A model generated the notes under the pieces. It ran no database searches. It worked only from the letters and a program-made list of their open reading frames with translations, and was not told the origin of the DNA. From a bacterium (lineage in GTDB: Bacteria; Armatimonadota; Fimbriimonadia; Fimbriimonadales; JBAXQP01), in the NCBI GenBank assembly GCA_037131655.1, contig JBAXQP010000165.1, positions 1 through 6,365 on the forward strand: a stretch of DNA of 6,365 nucleotides. The letters are read 5' to 3'. Below are positions 1 through 5,422 of this stretch, one piece after another. Positions within the stretch are counted from its first letter, which is position 1; every line of letters starts with the position of its first letter. Position numbers and translations under genes: made by a program.

Positions 1-213
1 ACCATTAAAAAGAATATCGACTACATTTGCCACATCCATACTGCCGGCGTACCAGGGCGAATGGATATGGATGACACTCAAGAACTGAACTATACCGGCA
101 TTATGAATGCGATTGCGGCAACTAACTATTCCGGCTTTGTCGGCCAGGAATATTGCCCCAAGGGAGATGCATTGGAAGCCCTAAAAGTCGCCTACAAACT
201 GTGCGACGTTTAG
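1..213 (+). CDS. Hydroxypyruvate isomerase-like TIM-barrel protein, C-terminal part (5' end outside window)
   Basis: Frame 1 is open from the first base to a TAG at 211-213 and gives the last 70 residues of a protein whose start lies left of the window. The peptide carries HIHTAGVPGR (residues 11-20 of the fragment), then DDTQELNY (24-31), then FVGQEYCPKGD (46-56). This order is typical of the C-terminal third of hydroxypyruvate isomerase (Hyi) and close relatives in the xylose isomerase-like TIM-barrel superfamily. In that family the His of the HxHxAxxPGR stretch and the Glu of GxEYxP lie in the metal and substrate site. Hyi interconverts hydroxypyruvate and tartronate semialdehyde in the cytoplasm. 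Relatives act on other ketoses, so the exact substrate is uncertain. The gene ends normally and the next gene begins 223 bases downstream, so they are probably not one tight operon. Confidence 0.85.
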   Translation, partial: TIKKNIDYICHIHTAGVPGRMDMDDTQELNYTGIMNAIAATNYSGFVGQEYCPKGDALEALKVAYKLCDV

Positions 214-236
214 TTTGCTGAGACATAAAAGCTAAT

Positions 237-336
237 CCCCTCCTAGTCGAGGAGGGGTAGGGGAGGTTCTGGAAGCCATAGGAAATCATTATAAGTCAGC
301 TTTCAGAACCTCTCTGTAGTTCCCCTTAAAAAGGGG
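237..336. repeat. Composite palindromic element of three hairpins (REP/MITE-like)
   Basis: Three nested or adjacent inverted repeats fill this spacer. Hairpin 1 pairs CCCCTCCT (237-244) with AGGAGGGG (250-257) around a 5-base loop. Hairpin 2 pairs 263-276 with 299-312, matching at 13 of 14 positions with the exception a G-T pair, around a 22-base loop. Hairpin 3 pairs CCCCTT (322-327) with AAGGGG (331-336) around AAA. The outer hairpins are both C-run/G-run palindromes, so the whole unit is roughly symmetrical. It lacks an open frame and lacks a T-run after any stem, so it does not look like a simple terminator. G/C-run palindromes of this style are often dispersed in bacterial genomes as REP-like or MITE-like elements. 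Membership of a repeat family is inferred, as only one copy is visible here. Confidence 0.6.
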
Positions 337-347
337 GGCAAATAATA

Positions 348-376
348 GTTTCGATGCTTCGGTAGCAGAGCGAAAC
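348..376. other. Stem-loop in the leader region of the large secreted-protein gene
   Basis: GTTTCG (348-353) pairs with CGAAAC (371-376). Inside it, TGCT (355-358) pairs with AGCA (364-367) around TCGGT, leaving a small bulge. No T-run follows, so it is a poor terminator candidate. It sits between the palindromic element at 237-336 and the ribosome binding site at 423-429. It could be an extension of that element or a structured 5' leader. The sequence does not distinguish these, and I see no convincing promoter between 214 and 430. Confidence 0.4.
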
Positions 377-422
377 GGCGTTGCTGGAGCTGTCCAAATC
401 GGAGACGTGATAAAAAGGCTTT

Positions 423-429
423 AAGGTGG
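423..429 (+). promoter_or_regulatory. Ribosome binding site that selects the start at 437
   Basis: AAGGTGG at 423-429 lies 7 bases before the ATG at 437 but only 1 base before the ATG at 431. Normal spacing therefore favours 437, which also gives a cleaner signal peptide beginning MAKIF. Confidence 0.7.
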
Positions 430-436
430 CATGGTT

Positions 437-2800
437 ATGGCGAAAATATTTTACCTGTTCGTCTGCTTGGTAATAATTCTCACTTCGGCTTTGGCACAGC
501 AATCCAAACCTGCAATCAAGCGGCCATGTGAGTACAAGCGATTGGTTCGAATCTATTCGCTTGGAGACAAACCTGCCAAGGGCAATCTATACGATACCAA
601 TCGCAAAACGGGTCAACGCCTTTTTCTGAGCACAGAAGCCTCCGGAACAATTGATTTAGAACCTCTAGCTGCGCTTGGAATTACTTTATTTCAAAGCGAA
701 ACCGACCCCCTGGGCACTCCCGAGATAGCTGAAGGTAATTGGAATTGGAAACCTTATAACGCTCAGCGCCAACTCGCATTCGGCGTTGGCGCCGATTGGG
801 GTCTATTTCTCCATGCTTCTTTTCCGCCTGAATGGTATTGCAATAAAAATGGCTTTACTCATTTAACTTGCCTGCAGCATGAAAAGACTGTCCAAGCCTT
901 TTCGCCATGGTCAGATGGCTTCGCTAAGTTTATTGATCGAAACTGGGCAGCCGCTCGGATTCGTTATTCGGAAATTCCAGCTATCGTGCTAGGAATTCAC
1001 GGCGATTATGGGGACGCGGGATTGATGACGGGGCTGCGGATGCTTTCGAGCGATCAAAAAGCCGATTGGGAAAAGCGTTTCGGCGACGATCATAACCATG
1101 TTGACTTCTGGTGCGGTGATGAAGCTGCGCGTGAGAGCTTTACTAAGAATATGCTGAGTCTCTACGGCTCGCTTGATGGGATTAACGAAGCTTGGAAAAC
1201 CAGCTTCAAAACCATTAAAGATCTCGAGTTCCCAACCAATACTAAAATGAGTTATCAGGCGCGTTTGGATTTTGCCAATTGGTACAAAAACGGCGTGACA
1301 TCTATGGCTGATACCTTCGCGCGCATCGCCCGTCGGTATTATCCGAATTCACTGATGATGATCCCTATCGGCGATACGGATGAGTCGATAAAGCTGGGCT
1401 ACGATGTTAGCGCGTTAGTCAAGATCGCGACCCGTTATAATGCTGCCATACGATGCACGAACTCCGGGTTCCAGCCCTTAGACATCAACCATTCGGCTTC
1501 GCTGTCACATATACGCGCTGCTTGCCGGTTTTATAATGTGCCTCTCTGGATGGCTTCAGCTTCGCCGAGCAACGAAGCCGGCTTTAATCAAAGGCTCTTT
1601 GAAGCTCTCAGCACTGGCGCTGTTGGCTATTATGATTGGTCCAAAAACTGGAACGACCATATGAAGTTGGCGGAACGTTTATCAAAGCATCTGAAACGCG
1701 CTGAGCCAAAGGTCGATATCGTTTGTCTATTCCCCTCTTCAACTCACGATGTGCGCCCTAATGAGAGCTACCCGCCGATTATGCTTAACGGGATGAGAGA
1801 GCTTCGAGATATCACCGACTTCGATGTGGCCGATGAAAGAATGGTCCAGGATGGTGCGCTTGCCGATTATCGTGTCGCAGTGATGTGGGAGGGGACTATT
1901 TGGAAGAAGGCGTCACTTGAAAAGATACAGGAATGGGTCAAAAGCGGCGGCATCCTGGTTGCGTATGATTTTGGAAAGCTTCAAACCCCTGATGGCGATG
2001 TGTCACTTTTCAACTCGCTATTTGGTTATACAAAGAACCTGCCTGCCTATCGGCCGAGCGCGAATTTCGTGCCCTCGCAAGACTGGGCGCACACTATGGA
2101 AAGCGGCTGGACAGTCTATTTCCCTGCTCAAAAGAAAGAGATGGCAAGCTATATTGAGCTGGTGCGAGCCGTCGCATTAGGGAATTATCCTGCGGGCAAT
2201 AAGAAAGGGAGCATCAGCCAGGCCGATGATGAGAAAGATGGGGTTTATACCACTGTCTGCACCGACCGTGTTCTCTACTTTAACACTACCGATAGCCCGG
2301 TTAACCGAACTTTGCAGATAGCAAGCAATCAAGAGGAGAAGAAAATCACCATTGAACCTCACAGCTTTGGGGTGATTTATCTAAACGATGAACCGCAAGA
2401 GCTTCTCCTGCAGTGCGAGAAATTTACCGACATGAACCGTCAAAAGACGATTACATCAGCCGTATGCAGCCCCGGTTCCGGCAATACGGCTGTCTCTGTG
2501 TCCGCCGGTAAATCCATTTTAACTCGCGTTCCGGTATCAAGTGAGGGAACCTATCGTATATTTGGTCGAGCACTCGTTAAAGATAAACTCACTCGTGTTC
2601 AACTAAAAGTAGACGGTACGATCATGACCGGCTCTGCTCACCCCAGCCGCGCAGATGTAATCGATTACGGAACCATAAGCCTCACCAAAGGCGTCCACAC
2701 CTTCGAATTAACCAATCCCCAATCTTTCCAAGCCGATTTCCTCCTAGCCACCAACGACCCCACCGTATCCGGTTACCGATTTCCTTATTTAGGGAAGTAG
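437..2800 (+). CDS. Secreted glycoside hydrolase-like protein (GH42-like TIM barrel with C-terminal beta domains)
   Basis: This gene encodes 787 residues from ATG 437; the in-frame ATG at 431 is too close to the ribosome binding site. Residues 1-20 form a signal peptide with a hydrophobic core and an ALA|QQ cleavage site, so the product is exported. Residues of about 70-420 read as a beta/alpha barrel: LFLHASFPPEWY, then GIHGDYGDAG (about 186-195), WCGD (225-228), YGSLDGINEAW (243-253), SNEAGFNQRLFEAL (378-391) and YYDWSKNW (398-405). GDYG occupies the place where clan A glycosidases such as GH42 have the acid/base NEYG. E380 could be the nucleophile, which is inference. Residues about 425-530 resemble the GH42 trimerisation, Rossmann-like domain (GGILVAYDFG at 504-513). 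Residues about 603-650 are Ig-like, and 690-770 look like a carbohydrate-binding beta sandwich. The substrate is unknown. The last 150 bases have noticeably more C-ending codons than the rest. A weak 5-bp hairpin followed by Ts (2795-2812) overlaps the stop. Confidence 0.75.
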   Translation: MAKIFYLFVCLVIILTSALAQQSKPAIKRPCEYKRLVRIYSLGDKPAKGNLYDTNRKTGQRLFLSTEASGTIDLEPLAALGITLFQSETDPLGTPEIAEGNWNWKPYNAQRQLAFGVGADWGLFLHASFPPEWYCNKNGFTHLTCLQHEKTVQAFSPWSDGFAKFIDRNWAAARIRYSEIPAIVLGIHGDYGDAGLMTGLRMLSSDQKADWEKRFGDDHNHVDFWCGDEAARESFTKNMLSLYGSLDGINEAWKTSFKTIKDLEFPTNTKMSYQARLDFANWYKNGVTSMADTFARIARRYYPNSLMMIPIGDTDESIKLGYDVSALVKIATRYNAAIRCTNSGFQPLDINHSASLSHIRAACRFYNVPLWMASASPSNEAGFNQRLFEALSTGAVGYYDWSKNWNDHMKLAERLSKHLKRAEPKVDIVCLFPSSTHDVRPNESYPPIMLNGMRELRDITDFDVADERMVQDGALADYRVAVMWEGTIWKKASLEKIQEWVKSGGILVAYDFGKLQTPDGDVSLFNSLFGYTKNLPAYRPSANFVPSQDWAHTMESGWTVYFPAQKKEMASYIELVRAVALGNYPAGNKKGSISQADDEKDGVYTTVCTDRVLYFNTTDSPVNRTLQIASNQEEKKITIEPHSFGVIYLNDEPQELLLQCEKFTDMNRQKTITSAVCSPGSGNTAVSVSAGKSILTRVPVSSEGTYRIFGRALVKDKLTRVQLKVDGTIMTGSAHPSRADVIDYGTISLTKGVHTFELTNPQSFQADFLLATNDPTVSGYRFPYLGK

Positions 2801-2815
2801 GGCTTACTTTTTAAT

Positions 2816-2855
2816 CCGAAATACGCACAACCCAATACGAAATACCAAATTCGGG
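2816..2855. repeat. ATACG-type intergenic repeat before glnB
   Basis: The spacer contains GAAATACGCAC (2818-2828) and then AATACGAAATACC (2834-2846). It is bounded by CCGAA at 2816-2820 and TTCGG at 2850-2854, which are inverted copies of each other. The first unit closely matches the reverse complement of the 14-base repeat at 3641-3668 (shared core AATACGCAC). Both intergenic sites therefore seem to hold members of one short dispersed family. No coding function is visible. Confidence 0.5.
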
Positions 2856-2861
2856 TATATT
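2856..2861 (+). promoter_or_regulatory. Candidate -10 element of glnB, possibly leaderless
   Basis: TATATT ends 9 bases before the glnB ATG, which would place transcription start at about 2868, almost at the start codon. No recognisable -35 hexamer lies 16-18 bases upstream, and there is no Shine-Dalgarno sequence before the ATG. A leaderless or nearly leaderless transcript is the simplest reading but is not proven. Confidence 0.35.
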
Positions 2862-2870
2862 GCATGCGGC

Positions 2871-3209
2871 ATGAAAAAGATTGAAGCGATTATTCGTCCT
2901 ATGCGGCTGGAGGAAGTTAAGGCGGCTCTGCAGGATATTGGGCTTCCTGGACTTACGGTTATTGACGTTCGAGGGTTTGGGCGACAGCAAGGGCGAACAG
3001 AGAAATATCGGGGGAGTACTTACACTGTCAACCTTTTGCCTAAGTTAAAGGTTGAGGTCGTTGTGCCGGATGATCGGTTAGAAGAAGCAATGGAAACTTT
3101 GGCTGAAGCAGCGCGAACGGGTGAGATAGGGGACGGGAAAATATTTGTCTCCGAAATCGAAGATGTAGTCCGTATTCGCACAGGCGATCGAGGCGAAATC
3201 GCGCTTTAA
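2871..3209 (+). CDS. glnB: Nitrogen regulatory protein PII
   Basis: This 112-residue protein matches PII signal proteins over its full length, which is the usual size. PII trimers in the cytoplasm sense 2-oxoglutarate and ATP/ADP and control targets such as AmtB, glutamine synthetase adenylylation or other nitrogen enzymes. The T-loop carries YRGSTY (residues 46-51), with Tyr51 at the uridylylation position and Ser49 at the position phosphorylated in cyanobacteria. Residue 50 is Thr, where most PII proteins have Ala or Glu. The second signature runs from T83 to V93 and includes GDGK. Ligand residues Q39, K58, K90, R101 and R103 are all present. No amtB or glnA gene is adjacent, so the GlnB/GlnK distinction cannot be made from context. 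The canonical MKKIEAIIRP start fixes the ATG although no Shine-Dalgarno sequence precedes it. The next gene has its own promoter. Confidence 0.95.
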   Translation: MKKIEAIIRPMRLEEVKAALQDIGLPGLTVIDVRGFGRQQGRTEKYRGSTYTVNLLPKLKVEVVVPDDRLEEAMETLAEAARTGEIGDGKIFVSEIEDVVRIRTGDRGEIAL

Positions 3210-3252
3210 CTGAAGTTATTGCTTGCAATTCGGATAGAGTGCCCCAAAATGG

Positions 3253-3282
3253 TTGACCCATCACGTAATGACAAGGTACTAT
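3253..3282 (+). promoter_or_regulatory. Sigma70-type promoter of the rplU-rpmA operon
   Basis: TTGACC (3253-3258) and TACTAT (3277-3282) are separated by 18 bases. The predicted transcription start is about 3289, giving a leader of about 30 bases before the rplU ATG. That is too short for the structured L21 leader known in some Firmicutes. Confidence 0.7.
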
Positions 3283-3319
3283 AGTCGTTCGCGTCAGAAG
3301 GAACGAGAAGGTGAAGGAT

Positions 3320-3643
3320 ATGTACGCAGTTTTGCGCACAGGCGGGAAACAATATCGAGTAGAAACCAATGATACGCTCGTTATCGAGAAAATCGATGCC
3401 GAAGCGGGGACAACCATTGAGCTTAATGAAATCTTAATGGTCCGTGATGAGACCGGTTTAAATATCGGAAGCCCTACGGTTGTAGGCGCTAAAGTTATGG
3501 CGACCGTGTTGAGACAGGGCAAAGGCAAGAAAATCATTGGCTTTACGTATAAAGCAAAAAAGAACGAGCGCAGACGCTTCGGTCATCGTCAACCTCATAC
3601 TTATCTTAAGGTAACGGAAATCGTAAGCGGCACAAGCAAGTAG
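3320..3643 (+). CDS. rplU: Large ribosomal subunit protein bL21
   Basis: The product is 107 residues from ATG 3320 and begins MYAVLRTGGKQYRVE, the standard N-terminus of bL21 (about 103 residues in E. coli). The GTG at 3311 would add three residues (MKD). It also has an upstream AGAAGGA at 3296-3302, but family conservation and AGAAGGTG (3306-3313) 6 bases before the ATG favour 3320. Further conserved features are GSPTVVGAKV near the middle and a basic C-terminal half, YKAKKNERRRFGHRQPHT, that contacts 23S rRNA. bL21 binds early in 50S assembly next to bL20. The gene is the first of a two-gene unit with rpmA, driven by the promoter at 3253-3282. Its TAG stop is the first three bases of a 14-base tandem repeat, so the repeat array begins inside the reading frame's end. 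Confidence 0.95.
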   Translation: MYAVLRTGGKQYRVETNDTLVIEKIDAEAGTTIELNEILMVRDETGLNIGSPTVVGAKVMATVLRQGKGKKIIGFTYKAKKNERRRFGHRQPHTYLKVTEIVSGTSK

Positions 3644-3695
3644 TGCGTATTCCGTAGTGCGTATTCCGAATTCCGGATACGCAATACGAACTACG
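3641..3695. repeat. Tandem 14-base repeat plus inverted copy between rplU and rpmA
   Basis: TAGTGCGTATTCCG occurs twice, exactly and back to back, at 3641-3654 and 3655-3668. After AATTC, an imperfect inverted copy follows (CGGATACGC at 3674-3682, one base shorter than the perfect complement), then ATACGAACTACG (3684-3695). The second direct copy can pair with the inverted one to form a hairpin between rplU and rpmA. The first copy overlaps the rplU stop codon. A related unit occurs before glnB at 2816-2846. There is no T-run after the hairpin, so it probably does not end transcription. It could affect mRNA processing or stability within the operon, which is inference. Confidence 0.75.
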
Positions 3696-3708
3696 TAATA
3701 GTTTAGAT

Positions 3709-3714
3709 AGGTGG
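3709..3714 (+). promoter_or_regulatory. Ribosome binding site of rpmA
   Basis: AGGTGG lies 6 bases before the ATG at 3721, just after the repeat array, and fixes the rpmA start. Confidence 0.8.
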
Positions 3715-3720
3715 ATTTGA

Positions 3721-4026
3721 ATGGCACATAAAAAAGGTGTTGGCAGTTCGCGAAACGGTCGCGACAGTAAGCCAAAAATGTTGGGTGTTAAAGAATACGG
3801 CGGCGAGAAGGTTCTGGCCGGTCACATCCTCGTGCGCCAGCGTGGAACAAAGTTCCATCCGGGCCGAAATGTTGGTATCGGCAGAGACCATACCATCTAC
3901 GCGAAGATTGACGGCTATGTAAAGTTCGAGGTATCAAAAGCGAAGCCTCGAATCAGTGTTTATCCGGATCCAACAAACGTCATCGTCGAAAAGAAGATTG
4001 CTGAGCCGGTAGTCGCTCAAGCCTAG
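3721..4026 (+). CDS. rpmA: Large ribosomal subunit protein bL27
   Basis: The protein has 101 residues and begins MAHKKGVGSSRNGRDS, the unmistakable bL27 N-terminus that reaches the peptidyl transferase centre. The conserved core continues through GGEKVLAGHILVRQRGT, HPGRNVGIGRDHTIYA and GYVKFE. The family is usually about 85 residues. The extra length is a V/A/K-rich C-terminal tail of about 15 residues after VYPDPTNV. There is no N-terminal extension of the kind removed by the Prp protease in Firmicutes, and no prp-like gene sits between rplU and rpmA, which agrees. It is co-transcribed with rplU (77 bases apart, across the repeat array). It is followed by a strong terminator rather than the obgE gene common in other genomes. 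Confidence 0.97.
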   Translation: MAHKKGVGSSRNGRDSKPKMLGVKEYGGEKVLAGHILVRQRGTKFHPGRNVGIGRDHTIYAKIDGYVKFEVSKAKPRISVYPDPTNVIVEKKIAEPVVAQA

Positions 4027-4051
4027 GTCTTTTGAACCGATTAGTCTTATT

Positions 4052-4083
4052 AAGCCCGTGGTTATATAGCCCACGGGCTTTTT
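4052..4083 (+). terminator. Rho-independent terminator of the rplU-rpmA operon
   Basis: AAGCCCGTGG (4052-4061) pairs perfectly with CCACGGGCTT (4071-4080) around a 9-base AT-rich loop, followed by Ts to 4083. It starts 25 bases after the rpmA stop. The A-run on the other strand is short, so it acts mainly on plus-strand transcripts. Confidence 0.93.
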
Positions 4084-4086
4084 CAT

Positions 4087-4117
4087 TTGTGCATACCTGT
4101 TTCCAGTGCGGTAGAAT
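4087..4117 (+). promoter_or_regulatory. Candidate promoter of the alpha/beta hydrolase gene, leaderless arrangement
   Basis: TAGAAT (4112-4117) is followed by exactly 6 bases and then the ATG at 4124, so predicted +1 falls on the A of the start codon. A weak -35 (TTGTGC, 4087-4092) lies 19 bases upstream. There is no Shine-Dalgarno sequence. The TAG inside the -10 is an in-frame stop, so no earlier start is possible. Confidence 0.5.
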
Positions 4118-4123
4118 CGCTTA

Positions 4124-5047
4124 ATGAGCGTACAGAGTAAAGTTCAAGAGCGTGGTCGAGGTTTTGTCTTTCGGCGCGTAGCAAAGTGGGCGCTGATTAT
4201 TTTGTTCATCGCTTATCTAACGGTGGTGGCTGTGTTTTATCGGCTTCAAACTAAAATTATATTTCCGGGTTTATCTACTCAAGGACAAGCTGAGGCAATA
4301 GTGAAAGCTCCCGAAGGTTGTGAGCTTGTAACTCTTGCAGCCACGAACGGCAACAAGGTTGCAGGATTATATGGACCGGCTCTTAATCAAGACGGATCGC
4401 CAAACCCCGATGCCCATGAGTGTCCGACAATCCTTTACTTCCTTGGCAATGGCACTTGCATCGCTTATACGCTTGGCTTTGAGTTTTCTGAGTTTCGACG
4501 GCTTGGAGCGAATATTTTCATCGTGGACTACCTTGGTTACGGAATGTCGTCTGGTGTACCCTCAGAAAAGAACTGTTATGAGACAGCTAATTTCGCGTAT
4601 CAGTATCTGGTTTCAAGCAAAGGGGTTGATCCCAAAAAGATTGTTGTTTACGGCAGGTCGTTAGGGGCAGCAGTGGCATGTGATTTAGCATCACGGGAGC
4701 CATCAGCGGGACTTATCATGATTTCTGCCTTTACTTCGATGACGGAAACCGGAAAACAGCTCTATTCCTACCTGCCTGTCAGATGGTTGCTCAAGCATCA
4801 TTTCGACACTATCGACAAAATCGGCAAGGTGAATACCCCCATTCTTTTAATTCATGGGAAGAATGATAAACTTGTGCCGTATTGGATGTCTGTGAAATTG
4901 AAAGAGGCTGCAATTCATTCATCGAAAGTAACGATTTCCACCCTTGCTACTTCAGGTCATGAGGATGTTTATGTTTCCGGAAGGGAGCAAATTATTGAAG
5001 ATGTGCGAGAGTTTTTAACGGATTTGAAAGAGAAGCCGGTGAGATGA
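4124..5047 (+). CDS. Membrane-anchored alpha/beta hydrolase (BEM46/ABHD13-like serine hydrolase)
   Basis: The product has 307 residues. A basic N-terminus is followed by one hydrophobic helix at about 22-38 (WALIILFIAYLTVVAVF), probably an uncleaved anchor, and then QTKIIFPG, typical of bacterial hydrolases of this family. The fold's landmarks appear in order: oxyanion-hole LGNG (107-110), VDYLGYG (134-140), nucleophile Ser179 in GRSLG (177-181), acid Asp248 in HGKNDKLVP, and His279 in SGHEDV. The catalytic triad is therefore complete. The family commonly has HGN at the oxyanion position, where Leu replaces His here. Substrate is unknown; esterase or thioesterase activity at the membrane face is plausible from the family only. 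The gene stands alone after the rpmA terminator and ends 4 bases before the convergent FmdB-type gene. An in-frame stop at 4112-4114 rules out a longer form. Confidence 0.88.
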   Translation: MSVQSKVQERGRGFVFRRVAKWALIILFIAYLTVVAVFYRLQTKIIFPGLSTQGQAEAIVKAPEGCELVTLAATNGNKVAGLYGPALNQDGSPNPDAHECPTILYFLGNGTCIAYTLGFEFSEFRRLGANIFIVDYLGYGMSSGVPSEKNCYETANFAYQYLVSSKGVDPKKIVVYGRSLGAAVACDLASREPSAGLIMISAFTSMTETGKQLYSYLPVRWLLKHHFDTIDKIGKVNTPILLIHGKNDKLVPYWMSVKLKEAAIHSSKVTISTLATSGHEDVYVSGREQIIEDVREFLTDLKEKPVR

Positions 5048-5051
5048 CAAG

Positions 5052-5381
5052 CTAGCTGTCTTCATTCCCCGTATCCTGGAGGTCCTGTTCGAACAACTCC
5101 TCCATCTCGTCACTCATGTCTTCATCCATCGATTTGCCCATTTCGCGTGCCATTTCGCGCATGACTTTCGGGTCGGCGTCTTCACCCAACGCTTCAGCAC
5201 GGTCGGTCAGGTCATCGATTATATCATCATCTGACCGCAGACGCGCAAAGCGTGAAATCAACTTTTTAGCCGATGTACTGCCGCATTTAGGGCATTTAAC
5301 GGCTTGACTACTAGCCACCATCCCCACAAGGATAGTAAAGCGGTGTCCGCATTTGTTGCAACGATACTCATACAGAGGCAT
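5052..5381 (-). CDS. FmdB-type zinc ribbon protein with acidic tail
   Basis: This 109-residue minus-strand protein begins MPLYEYRCNKCGHRF, the hallmark of the FmdB/CxxC_CxxC_SSSS family. Two CxxC knuckles (C8/C11 and C30/C33, in VKCPKCGS) bind one zinc. FmdB was named as a putative regulator of formamidase in Methylophilus. The wider family's biochemical role is not settled, so I give no gene symbol. After a short basic region (KKLISRFARLR, about 39-49), residues 50-109 are strongly acidic and Met-rich with probable helical segments, much longer than the bare zinc ribbon. The acidic tail suggests protein rather than DNA contact, which is inference. The gene diverges from the isomerase gene at 5493 and converges on the hydrolase, with the stop codons 4 bases apart and a palindromic AGCTAGCT across the junction. 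Confidence 0.9.
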   Translation of the reverse strand: MPLYEYRCNKCGHRFTILVGMVASSQAVKCPKCGSTSAKKLISRFARLRSDDDIIDDLTDRAEALGEDADPKVMREMAREMGKSMDEDMSDEMEELFEQDLQDTGNEDS

Positions 5382-5386
5382 AACTG

Positions 5387-5392
5387 ATTATA
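5387..5392 (-). promoter_or_regulatory. Perfect -10 element before the FmdB-type gene, leaderless arrangement
   Basis: On the minus strand TATAAT is followed by CAGTT and then the ATG, so transcription would start at or next to the start codon. The nearest purine-rich block, GGAG, is about 16 bases from the ATG and too far to serve as a ribosome binding site. The -35 region is weak. A small palindrome TATCAGATA (5401-5409) lies just upstream and could be an operator, though this is speculative. Confidence 0.6.
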
Positions 5393-5422
5393 TCTACTCC
5401 TATCAGATAAGTTTACCCGCGC

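Noticed and set aside
237..336. CRISPR array or riboswitch as an explanation of the palindromic region
   Set aside because: There are no regularly spaced direct repeats with spacers, and no conserved riboswitch core that I recognise.
381..414. Possible promoter (TTGCTG and GATAAA) for the large secreted-protein gene
   Set aside because: The spacing of 22 bases is too long and both hexamers are weak.
1917..2180. 87-residue plus-strand open frame inside the large secreted-protein gene
   Set aside because: It is in a different frame wholly inside a well-supported gene, with no recognisable motif.
2795..2812. Possible terminator after the large secreted-protein gene
   Set aside because: The stem is only 5 AT-rich pairs overlapping the stop codon. 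The T-run is present but the hairpin is too weak to call.
3040..3537. 165-residue minus-strand open frame across glnB and rplU
   Set aside because: It overlaps two strongly conserved genes on the other strand and shows no recognisable motif. It is the antisense shadow of those genes.
3458..3775. 105-residue minus-strand open frame over rplU, the repeat and rpmA
   Set aside because: It is antisense to two ribosomal protein genes, crosses the repeat array and resembles no family.
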